Assembly: GCA_016283095.1 (NCBI GenBank)
Contig: JAEEMG010000079.1
Coordinates: 1 to 53,497, forward strand
Direction: 5' to 3'
DNA: 53,497 nucleotides
Source: Paludibacteraceae bacterium
Lineage (GTDB): Bacteria > Bacteroidota > Bacteroidia > Bacteroidales > Paludibacteraceae
The notes beneath the pieces were generated by a model that was not told the origin of the DNA, ran no database searches, and saw only the letters and a program-made list of their open reading frames with translations. The translations under genes and the position numbers were made by a program. Below are positions 1 to 6,472 of this stretch, one piece after another. The stretch's first letter is position 1; every line of letters starts with the position of its first letter.

Positions 1-948
1 GCTTGGGAAGATCACTTCCACTATTCCGCCCAACACCACCTGGCATGTGCGTGTCTGGCCCTCTATGCTGAGCATTGAGCCGCCTATCGTCTTGCTCTTC
101 TTGTCGAGCAATGTCTTAAGATCGGAATCCGACGTGACTGGAGATGAACTTGCGACCAACTCCTGATCATCGTACAATCTGTCGGCACATCCCTTCACAT
201 TGGAAAGCAGTCCAGACCCAGAATCCTTAGTGCCTTCCATATATACCTGCTTGTCTGTCTCATGGATATATTCATAAGCTGCGATGCTGCTAGGAAGAGC
301 TGAGGCACGTGTGCATAGGCTGAACACGTCATGGTCGAATGTCAATGCCACCTCAGGTGATTTTTTCGGCTGACCGAAAATGACGGTTTTTCCGTCGTAG
401 AAAAACATCTCGTTATATGTGCTCGAGAGTCTGTTGAGAAATTCAAACACACTCTCCTGATATCGCATCACGTATGGGATGACTCCGTTGAAATTAGGTT
501 CACACTCTACTGTGACTCCGAACTTCTGCGTCGACTGAGACACAATCGATTTAAGCTGGCTGTCGACAAATGAATCCATTCCGCGTGAGCCGTTCAGTTT
601 CACGATATCGCCCTCTCCTATGATATGGACACGGTTGCTCCTGTGGTTAAGAAACTCATAGTCCGGCTCACTTTCCCATGCGTCGATGCGGACATCCGTC
701 ACCCAACCGGAAAATTCATAAGGCGTGCCTGAATCCCGATGTTCAAATGTGATCAGTGCGCGTGATCCTATACGGTTCAACAGTTTCTGCGGAGTCTGCT
801 GCCACATCTCATTTTGTGACATGAATTCACACACCACTTCGAATCTGTGGCATGAATTCATGCTTTGCTCTAAGACCAGTGACTCAAAAGATATATTTTC
901 CCCGTCGAGCAGCACTTTCGGCTGTACGGGATTCAAATTCTGTGACAT
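1..948 (-). CDS. vgrG: Type VI secretion VgrG-like spike protein (partial)
   Basis: An open frame starts at ATG 948 and runs without a stop through the left edge (316 codons, so the C-terminus is missing). It begins MSQNLNPVQPKVLLDG and continues with an all-beta, gp27-like region containing a typical VgrG stretch around 'YQESVFEFLNRLSSTYNEMFFY', broken here as YQESVFEFLNRL then SSTYNEMFFY. By family knowledge VgrG trimerises to form the puncturing tip of the T6SS needle, on top of the Hcp tube, and often carries or recruits effectors. The Hcp gene lies immediately upstream on the same strand, 276 nt away, which supports the call. No clear TAnnTTTG promoter was found in that gap. The gp5-like OB and spike portion and any effector domain lie outside the window. 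Confidence 0.85.
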   Translation of the reverse strand, partial: MSQNLNPVQPKVLLDGENISFESLVLEQSMNSCHRFEVVCEFMSQNEMWQQTPQKLLNRIGSRALITFEHRDSGTPYEFSGWVTDVRIDAWESEPDYEFLNHRSNRVHIIGEGDIVKLNGSRGMDSFVDSQLKSIVSQSTQKFGVTVECEPNFNGVIPYVMRYQESVFEFLNRLSSTYNEMFFYDGKTVIFGQPKKSPEVALTFDHDVFSLCTRASALPSSIAAYEYIHETDKQVYMEGTKDSGSGLLSNVKGCADRLYDDQELVASSSPVTSDSDLKTLLDKKSKTIGGSMLSIEGQTRTCQVVLGGIVEVIFPS

Positions 949-1077
949 GCTTAATTATTTTTCTATTTTTATATTGTTCTAACCCTAAAAACTGACAAAC
1001 AATTCGCTGGCTATTTACAAACCGTTTAAGCTTTCGATTGTCAAATTTGCTATATTAAAACAAAAATTTATCTATTG

Positions 1078-1132
1078 ACTGCTCGTTCTTGCGAACTCGC
1101 AGAAGAGACAGGAGTAAGGGCGTTCCGCCCTT
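1078..1132. repeat. Two adjacent palindromes between hcp and vgrG
   Basis: The first, near 1078-1101, pairs CTGC and GTTC with GAAC and GCAG around a short loop. The second is a perfect 7-bp stem (AAGGGCG, loop TTC, CGCCCTT) at 1116-1132. Neither is followed by a T run on the minus strand. They resemble the short palindromes scattered at 6.4, 45.5-46 and 52 kb and are probably a dispersed intergenic repeat rather than terminators. Confidence 0.55.
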
Positions 1133-1180
1133 TGAAATCCTCAACTCTACAACCCAAATTAAACATTTTATTAATCAATA

Positions 1181-1214
1181 AAAAAGGAGAAAGGCTACGA
1201 TAAGCCTTCTCCTA
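1181..1214 (-). terminator. Terminator after hcp
   Basis: On the minus strand a stem of about 10 bp (AGGAGAAGGCT against AGCCTTTCTCCT, one bulged base) is followed directly by a run of T. It begins 11 nt past the hcp stop, so most hcp transcripts may end before vgrG. Confidence 0.8.
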
Positions 1215-1224
1215 AAACTTTTGA

Positions 1225-1617
1225 TTAAGCCTTTGGCCAGTTCTCCTCGTATTCTGCGCCACCGATCTTGATGATCTGTGCAGAAATCGTGATTGTGATT
1301 GACATTGGGGCTGTTCCTACGATGTCAATACCTTCAGCAAACTCAATGATGTAGGCGTTCTCGAAAGAAAGTTCCTTCATCTTGCCTTCCTCGTCACCTT
1401 TCTTGAACACAATGCTTCCGTTGAATGGTTTGAACTGGTTTACCATTGTCTCCAAAATGGTTGTGTCCTCAGTCGACTCAACTCTTACTGTGATTTTGCC
1501 ACCATAAATGTTGGAAGATGGACGACCCTTAGAGTCAACATCACGCTTTAGGGAATAACTGCAGTCGAGCACATCGTACTCCTTACCGCCTAAATTTAAA
1601 CTAGATCTAAATGACAT
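1225..1617 (-). CDS. hcp: Type VI secretion tube protein Hcp (TssD), Bacteroidales type
   Basis: A 130-aa protein beginning MSFRSSLNLGGKEYDVLDCS, the usual length and N-terminus of Bacteroidota TssD/Hcp. By family knowledge it forms hexameric rings that stack into the inner T6SS tube and is expelled with VgrG. The sequence is mostly beta strands with no signal peptide, as expected for a cytoplasmic tube subunit. It has its own strong promoter (TTTG at 1755-1758, TATCTTTG at 1729-1736) and a terminator right after the stop, consistent with the high expression Hcp needs. VgrG follows downstream on the same strand. Confidence 0.9.
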   Translation of the reverse strand: MSFRSSLNLGGKEYDVLDCSYSLKRDVDSKGRPSSNIYGGKITVRVESTEDTTILETMVNQFKPFNGSIVFKKGDEEGKMKELSFENAYIIEFAEGIDIVGTAPMSITITISAQIIKIGGAEYEENWPKA

Positions 1618-1728
1618 AGTGTATAAAATTAAAAGTTAATAAATATGATCAACTAAACACACGACACATTCGAAAAACTAATCACAACATGTAGATAGCT
1701 TTTTTACTGTTACCGTAAATGTTTGATG

Positions 1729-1758
1729 CAAAGATAATAGGGATTTATATGTCACAAA
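1729..1758 (-). promoter_or_regulatory. Bacteroidota promoter of hcp
   Basis: Minus-strand TTTG (-33) at 1755-1758 and TATCTTTG (-7, fits TAnnTTTG) at 1729-1736, separated by 18 nt. Predicted start of transcription is about 100 nt ahead of the hcp ATG. An AT-rich stretch near 1785-1805 upstream of it (taaatttaacaca) resembles the repeat at 15.14-15.18 kb. Confidence 0.75.
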
Positions 1759-1862
1759 ATGAATTTGATATAAAACCCTCTTTATTTTAAATAAATTTAA
1801 CACAAGAAACGATTATTGTCATTTCGTTTCTTAAACGATATGGTAGTTATTTCAAATTAATA

Positions 1863-1892
1863 AAAAAAACAGGAGAATCATCAGACTCTCCT
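1863..1892 (-). terminator. Terminator after the 412-aa paralog
   Basis: Minus-strand stem AGGAGAGTC, loop TGAT, GATTCTCCT (one wobble), followed by GTTTTTTTT. It lies 24 nt past the stop of the gene at 1916. Confidence 0.8.
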
Positions 1893-1915
1893 GCTTCCAT
1901 ATTTATCTGTATTTT

Positions 1916-3154
1916 TTAGAATTTCATCACAAGTGCAAGACCATTACCTCTCGCCTCCATGTCGAATTCTGGCTTCCAGCTAGTTTCTGCTGGCACTTCT
2001 GCTGGGATTTCAGTTGGATCAACATTATATCTGTTGACAATCTCATTCACCTTCTTATGAGCTCTCTTCTCCTTAATAATTCCCCATACAAGCAAAGCTG
2101 CACCAGAAGCGTAGCATCCAATCATTGGATACAAAGTAGCCTTTTTATAATGTTTTGCGTCATTCATATCCGACTTGAATGAAGCATTATAGAAATAAGT
2201 ATTGAAATTATTATCTCTATTGTCTACGCTATCAAACGATTTATATGCATTGTAAGCGGCAGTTGCCTCTTTCTCTGCATCATTTAATCCATTTTGTGCA
2301 TTTGTCAAACTTGTTTGCGCGTTTGTCAAACTTGTTTGCGCAGACTCAAATTCTTTTTTGGCATTTTGGTACTCCTCTGTCGTTTCTGTGAATCTATTTT
2401 TAATTATATTAAAATTTTTTTCGGCATCATCGAATTCCTTATTTGCATTGGACAATGCGGTATTTGCATTGTTCAAAATACCCTGTGCCTCAATTCTTTT
2501 TACATCAGCAGCATTATATGTTGCGTAAAGATCATTTACTTTTTCCGCATAGTTTGCGTTAGCCTCAGCCACATGGTTCTCATAAGCCGCTTTCTTATCA
2601 TTATAATCCTTTGAAGCCCAAATGAACTGTGCTGTCCACAATCCACCACCGAAAACCAAAGCTCCACCAGTAAAGATCATCGCTCTTCCTACACGCTCGC
2701 TCTTGTGTGCACGTGTGAAATCAGTCCAATCCTTGCCTAAAACAGTGTGAGCCTGCTCCTCTGTGATGCTGCGTCCCCACTTCAACAGACCTGACTGCTC
2801 CTTTCTTGCGTACTCCAAATAATTGTTTGAAATTGGCATTGTATCAGCCAATGCTACCGAGTCGACGGGAGTCCCTGCGACTACAGTTTCTTCTACCTTC
2901 GTCTCTCCGACTGGGCCAGAGAAAGAGATTACCTCCTTCTGTCCATTTTCATACTTAAGCATAAGGATGTCTGCTTTCTTCTCCACGAATGTAGGACCAT
3001 TCTGGTTTTTCCACTGCTTAAACTTAACTTTGTTTGAGCTGACTTCCAATATTCTACATTGGATTTCTTCACCGTCGCGCTTCACTATAACATCTTGCGC
3101 GATAGCCGAGGCGATTGACGCCATCGACGCTAGGACTAAAAATAGTCGTTTCAT
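1916..3154 (-). CDS. Exported paralog-family protein with two membrane segments and a long coiled coil
   Basis: 412 aa. I know no established function. A signal peptide (1-20, ends AIAQ) is followed by the family's conserved N-terminal block (residues 21-75: DVIVKRDGEEIQC, then NQNGPTFVEKK and KYENGQKEV). Hydrophobic segments lie at about 158-180 and 340-360, both Gly-rich. Between them is an Ala/Asn/Glu-rich helical stretch (about 185-305) that looks like a coiled coil and contains a tandem TSLTNAQ repeat. The protein ends NGLALVMKF, like the other members. It shares its N-terminal and C-terminal blocks with the three genes just upstream, but the coiled coil is unique to this copy. It has its own promoter and leader (3218-3310) and terminator. 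A single-copy member near T6SS genes need not be part of T6SS. Confidence 0.8.
   Translation of the reverse strand: MKRLFLVLASMASIASAIAQDVIVKRDGEEIQCRILEVSSNKVKFKQWKNQNGPTFVEKKADILMLKYENGQKEVISFSGPVGETKVEETVVAGTPVDSVALADTMPISNNYLEYARKEQSGLLKWGRSITEEQAHTVLGKDWTDFTRAHKSERVGRAMIFTGGALVFGGGLWTAQFIWASKDYNDKKAAYENHVAEANANYAEKVNDLYATYNAADVKRIEAQGILNNANTALSNANKEFDDAEKNFNIIKNRFTETTEEYQNAKKEFESAQTSLTNAQTSLTNAQNGLNDAEKEATAAYNAYKSFDSVDNRDNNFNTYFYNASFKSDMNDAKHYKKATLYPMIGCYASGAALLVWGIIKEKRAHKKVNEIVNRYNVDPTEIPAEVPAETSWKPEFDMEARGNGLALVMKF
2301..2342. repeat. 21-bp perfect tandem duplication inside a coding region
   Basis: Two copies (2301-2321, 2322-2342) differ only in the last base. They encode the duplicated heptad TSLTNAQ in the coiled coil of the 412-aa protein and keep the reading frame. 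Confidence 0.9.
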
Positions 3155-3217
3155 TGTTTTTTTGTTCTTCCCGATTCCGTGAGGATTTATTTATACACAA
3201 TTACATTATACAAACGT

Positions 3218-3310
3218 CGGAATCTTACCCATTATAGTGATTTACTATCATTCAACATTTTGACTAAACGAGTAAACGTTCGTAGGATTTAAATATCGTC
3301 CGCAAAAATA
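3218..3310 (-). promoter_or_regulatory. Leader of the 412-aa paralog, sharing blocks with the leader at 5.9-6.2 kb
   Basis: Reading the minus strand: a -7-like TATTTTTG (plus coordinates 3303-3310), then ACGAACGTTTACTCGT (3268-3283), then GAATGATAGT (3244-3253), then ATGGGTAAGATTCCG (3218-3232). The same three blocks occur in the same order ahead of the paralog at 5846. The first block is a 4-5 bp inverted repeat (ACGA...TCGT). GATTCCG also pairs with CGGAATC at 3173-3179, which could form a hairpin closer to the ATG. No good -33 TTTG was found at the expected distance. Confidence 0.55.
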
Positions 3311-3370
3311 ATTATTTTTCGGAAATTAAAACAGATAGCTCAAAAATAAAATTATGAACATTTTAATAAC

Positions 3371-3408
3371 AAAAAAACAAAAGGAGACGTGGCACTGCAC
3401 CGTCTCCT
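3371..3408 (-). terminator. Terminator of the three-gene paralog operon
   Basis: Minus-strand stem AGGAGACG / CGTCTCCT (8 bp, 11-nt loop) followed by TTTTGTTTTTTT, starting 7 nt past the stop of the gene at 3416. Confidence 0.85.
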
Positions 3409-3415
3409 CATGGGA

Positions 3416-4117
3416 TTAAAAATTCATCGTCAACGACATCGAATTAACCCCGGCCTTAAAATCAAATTCAGGATTGAATCCGATTGAAGATGAACTATGT
3501 TGCTTTGCCAAACGTTTGCAACCTCGCTGTCCTTTTACAAAATTCACTATTCCTATCGCCAAAAGAGGATAACTTGCCACTCGCATTCCACCACCAACAA
3601 TATATAATGGAAATGTTCCAGTGGCGATTCCAACAATTCCGGCTCCTGTACTCAGAAAATTACAGGCAATACCACAAACCAAAAGATTTTTTCCTTTCTT
3701 TCTTTTATCCTGATACATCTGAAATTCACTCCAATCTGTGCCCATAATAGTTTGTGCATAATCTAATGGTATTTCAGTACTGCCAGAATATAATCCAGAT
3801 ATTGAGACTTTGTCATATCTCAAATTTGGAATTGTCATTGCCGACGACGGGTTGACAGCAACATTATTTTTTTGCAACGCTGTTTTTACCCCAAACACGT
3901 CTTTCTCTCCGTTTTCATACTTTATCATGAAAACATCGTCTCTCTCCTCGACAAAAGTAGGTCCGTTCTGATTCGACCATCTTTTGTATTTGACACTTTC
4001 CGTCCCGACTTCAATGAGTTTACACTGGATTTCATCGCCATTCTGTTTGACGATCACATCTTGTGCCATTGCCGACAATGAACACAATGCACTTAAAATC
4101 AATAATATCTTTTTCAT
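3416..4117 (-). CDS. Exported paralog-family protein, short form
   Basis: 233 aa, function unknown. The signal peptide (ends SAMAQ) is almost identical to that of the broken neighbour upstream. The conserved block follows (DVIVKQNGDEIQC, NQNGPTFVEERDD, KYENGEKDV, about residues 20-75). The middle has two hydrophobic Gly-rich segments ('LLVCGIACNFL' and 'YPLLAIGIVNFV' regions, about 150-200) and the protein ends NSMSLTMNF. It has no coiled coil. It is the last of three genes spaced by 4 nt each, so it is surely cotranscribed with the two upstream copies. Compared with the 301-aa copy the central part is diverged, while signal peptide and N-terminal block remain close, suggesting duplication with exchange between copies. 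Confidence 0.8.
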   Translation of the reverse strand: MKKILLILSALCSLSAMAQDVIVKQNGDEIQCKLIEVGTESVKYKRWSNQNGPTFVEERDDVFMIKYENGEKDVFGVKTALQKNNVAVNPSSAMTIPNLRYDKVSISGLYSGSTEIPLDYAQTIMGTDWSEFQMYQDKRKKGKNLLVCGIACNFLSTGAGIVGIATGTFPLYIVGGGMRVASYPLLAIGIVNFVKGQRGCKRLAKQHSSSSIGFNPEFDFKAGVNSMSLTMNF

Positions 4118-4121
4118 ATTT

Positions 4122-4936
4122 TTAGAATGTCAACGTGAATGCTAGATTATTTCCTTTTGATCCGATATTAAACTCGGGCTTGGACATACCTGTCTTTTTA
4201 GAGTTCTTCTCATATTCATCATTGTACTTGTTCACAATTTGAGTGGCATTTCTATGTCCTCGCTTTGCTTTGACTATACCAACGATTAACAATGGAGTTC
4301 CTATAGAAAATCCTGCCAACATTGATAAGCTTGAAATATTTTTAGCATGTTTATACTCTAACCTATCATAATCTTCATCTGCCAATCTTTTACAATAAAC
4401 AATATGTGCCGCAGTCCACAATAATCCACAAAAATTAAAAGTTCCTCCAGTAATAGCCAACACTTTACCAGTTCTTTCATCTTTTCTGGCTGATTTATAA
4501 TCAAGCCAGTCATTTGTCAGAATAGACTGAGCCTGCTCGTCAGACTGCATGTGTCCCCACTTTATTATTCCGGACTTTCTTCTTCCACGAGTAGTATACT
4601 CCAAATAGACATTTGAGATTGGCGTAGGATCAGCAAGTGTCATTTTGCTTGGCACTGAAGTTGATAAGCTTGGAGTGACGGAAGGAACAGTCAAAGTTGG
4701 AGACTCATAAGCCACCACTTCTTTTTCGCCATTCTCATACTTGATCATAAAAATGTCTGATTTCTTTTCCGCAAATGCAGGACCATCTTGATTCGTCCAA
4801 CGCTTGTACTTCACCTCATTTTTGCTCACCTCCAAATCTTACACTGGAGTTCATCGCCATTCTGTTTGACGATCACATCTTGTGCTGATGCCGACAACGA
4901 ACACAACGCACTTAAAATCAATAATATCTTTTTCAT
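4122..4936 (-). pseudogene. Paralog-family gene broken by a 1-nt deletion
   Basis: The intact relative at 4941-5846 reads CCAAAATC (plus strand) at the equivalent point; here it is CCAAATC (A run at 4834-4836). The loss shifts the frame about 33 codons after the ATG at 4936, so the signal peptide and first residues (DVIVKQNGDELQCK) are in one frame and the remaining 237 residues in another. With one base restored the product would be about 271 aa, ending NNLAFTLTF. The stop of the upstream gene is 4 nt away. It could be a recent pseudogene, a slippage (phase-variable) tract or a sequencing error; the rest of the frame is fully open, so decay must be very recent if real. Confidence 0.8.
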
Positions 4937-4940
4937 ATTT

Positions 4941-5846
4941 TTAGAATGTCAACGTGAATGCAAGATTATTTCCCTTTGATCCGATATTAAACTCCAGCTT
5001 GGACATACTTGTCTTTTTAGAGTTCTTCTCATACTCATCATTGTACTTGTTTACAATTTGAGTAGCGTTTTTATGTCCTCGTTTGGCTTTGGTCTTTCCG
5101 ACGATAAACAAAACTGATCCAGAGACCAAACCTCCTAACATAGAACACAAACATATATTTTTTTCTTTTCTACCCGAAGACACACGCTCTTCCCATAATT
5201 TTATATACGAATCTGATTGCCAGTCTGAATTATAACCATATACCAACTGATACCTTGCAACCTCTTCATCATAACGTTCTTTGTCTTCCAAATAATACAT
5301 ATAATTTCCGATATAAAATACTGTCCACAATAATCCACCAAGGAACAGAGTTCCTCCAGTAATAGCCAACACTTTGCCTTTTCTTTCATCTTTTCTGGCT
5401 GATTTATAATCAAGCCAATCATTTGTCAGAATAGACTGAGCCTGTTCGTCAGACTGCATGTGTCCCCACTTTATAATTCCTGACTTTCTTTTTCCTCGAC
5501 TAGTATACTCCAAATATACATTTGAGATTGGAGTCGGATCCGCAAGTGTCATTTCGCTTGGCACGGAAGTCGACAAATTTGGAGTGACGGAAGAAACAGT
5601 CAAAGCTGGAGACTCATAAGCCACCACTTCCTTTTCTCCATTCTCATACTTGATCATAAAGATCTCTGATTTCTTTTCCGCAAATGTTGGTCCTTCCTGA
5701 TTAGACCATCGTTTGTACGTCACCTCATTTTTACTAACCTCCAAAATCTTACACTGGAGTTCCTCACCGTTACGCTTGACAATAACATCTTGGGCTGATG
5801 CATTCACACCGATAAATGCCATCAAAAGAACTAATAGTTTTTTCAT
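4941..5846 (-). CDS. Exported paralog-family protein, first gene of the tandem operon
   Basis: 301 aa, function unknown. Signal peptide 1-18 (ends NASAQ), then the family block DVIVKRNGEELQC, NQEGPTFAEKK, KYENGEKEVV (about 19-75), a linker with conserved LADPTPISNVYLEY and IIKWGHMQSDEQAQ, a membrane segment near 165-190 (GGTLFLGGLLWTVFYIG), a charged Tyr-rich loop, a second membrane segment near 235-255, a basic KRGHKNATQIVNKYNDEYEK stretch and the C-terminus NNLAFTLTF. It is close to the broken copy downstream over nearly its whole length, but with a longer loop between the membrane segments. It is preceded by a 300-nt leader with a large hairpin and the conserved blocks described at 6117-6179. 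Confidence 0.8.
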   Translation of the reverse strand: MKKLLVLLMAFIGVNASAQDVIVKRNGEELQCKILEVSKNEVTYKRWSNQEGPTFAEKKSEIFMIKYENGEKEVVAYESPALTVSSVTPNLSTSVPSEMTLADPTPISNVYLEYTSRGKRKSGIIKWGHMQSDEQAQSILTNDWLDYKSARKDERKGKVLAITGGTLFLGGLLWTVFYIGNYMYYLEDKERYDEEVARYQLVYGYNSDWQSDSYIKLWEERVSSGRKEKNICLCSMLGGLVSGSVLFIVGKTKAKRGHKNATQIVNKYNDEYEKNSKKTSMSKLEFNIGSKGNNLAFTLTF

Positions 5847-5890
5847 TTTTGTACAATACTAAGGCCCAACTCCCCAAAACCTTATAACAA

Positions 5891-5980
5891 CAAAAAGCGC
5901 AGGAATCGTACCCATCGTGTATTCGTCTTACAGGCTCGGCAAAGCCCTATCCCTAACACACAACAAGAGATTCCTGCGCT
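5891..5980 (-). ncRNA. Nested hairpin ending in a T run in the leader of the paralog operon
   Basis: On the minus strand AGCGCAGGAATC (plus 5969-5980) pairs perfectly over 12 bp with GATTCCTGCGCT (5896-5907), and TTTTTG follows at once. Inside, GTGTGTT can pair with AATACAC (7 bp, one wobble) and GGCT with AGCC, giving a rod about 85 nt long. It lies 45 nt ahead of the ATG at 5846. It could be a terminator or attenuator that controls the operon, or the 3' end of a small RNA. The 3' arm overlaps the conserved block ATGGGTACGATTCC seen in the other leader. I could not match it to a known RNA family. Confidence 0.6.
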
Positions 5981-5981
5981 A

Positions 5982-6179
5982 ACTATCATTCTATAATCCA
6001 CCGTACACCTATAAAATAGGCATACGGAGGACACAGATATTCTCTTTTAGCACAGGCATCCACTCATCGTCTGCTTTGGGATTTTCAAATTTTGCCGATT
6101 TGTAAGACAAAGCAAAACGAGTAAACGCTCGTAAAAAATAATATCAAAGTATCTTTTTGCGATACCAATTGCAAAATTA
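5982..6179 (-). promoter_or_regulatory. Promoter and conserved leader blocks of the paralog operon
   Basis: Minus strand: TAATTTTG (-7, plus 6172-6179), with a weak TATTG 19 nt ahead. A second candidate is TACTTTG further down, 20 nt after a TTTTG. Then come ACGAGCGTTTACTCGT (6117-6132), a perfect 5-bp inverted repeat with 6-nt loop, and GAATGATAGT (5982-5991). Both blocks recur ahead of the gene at 3154. Which -7 is used cannot be decided from sequence. Confidence 0.5.
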
Positions 6180-6255
6180 GCAAAAAGTTCGACAAGAGCA
6201 ATACAAAAGACGAGAGAATCTAAAGACCCTCCCGTCTACCCAATTTCAACATCTC

Positions 6256-6367
6256 AGCGGAAATTTCGTTGTAAATACGTGATTTTTTCCGCTACAAAGT
6301 CAGTATAATTCTTTTCAATTCAATACATCAGCGGAAATTTTATTGTAAATACGTGTTTTTTTCCGCT
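6256..6367. repeat. Two copies of a 38-bp hairpin unit
   Basis: Copy 1 (6256-6293) and copy 2 (6330-6367) both run AGCGGAAA, then TTGTAAATACGTG, then a T run and TTTCCGCT, with the 8-bp ends pairing. The spacing is 74 bp. The region between the fumarase gene and the paralog operon holds no gene; besides these copies, the hairpin at 6382 and the terminator at 6411, I see nothing in 6180-6472. Confidence 0.8.
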
Positions 6368-6381
6368 TATATCAATTGTGG

Positions 6382-6406
6382 GCAGGTTTGAAACCTGCTT
6401 CTACGG
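6382..6406. repeat. Palindrome followed by CTACG
   Basis: GCAGGTTT, one base, AAACCTGC (6382-6398), then TTCTACGG. It belongs with the palindromes at 45.85 and 45.95 kb that end with the same CTACG tail. Confidence 0.6.
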
Positions 6407-6410
6407 AGAC

Positions 6411-6443
6411 AAAAAAAGCGAGAAGACTTTTCGTCCTCTCGCT
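6411..6443 (-). terminator. Terminator after fumarase
   Basis: Minus-strand stem of 11 bp (AGCGAGAGGAC, loop GAAAA, GTCTTCTCGCT, one wobble) followed by seven T, 30 nt past the stop. Confidence 0.9.
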
Positions 6444-6472
6444 CTGTATAGAGTTTAGATACTCAAAACTCA

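Noticed and set aside
725-982. Plus-strand open frame of 85 codons at the left edge
   Set aside because: It is the reverse of the vgrG gene, which has a clear family match on the minus strand.
1916-5846. T6SS effector and immunity genes
   Set aside because: No toxin motif; signal peptides and membrane helices do not fit cytoplasm-to-target cargo. Only proximity supports it.
5891-5980. 6S RNA, SRP RNA or tmRNA identity
   Set aside because: Too short for 6S, and none of the conserved loops of SRP RNA or tmRNA are visible.
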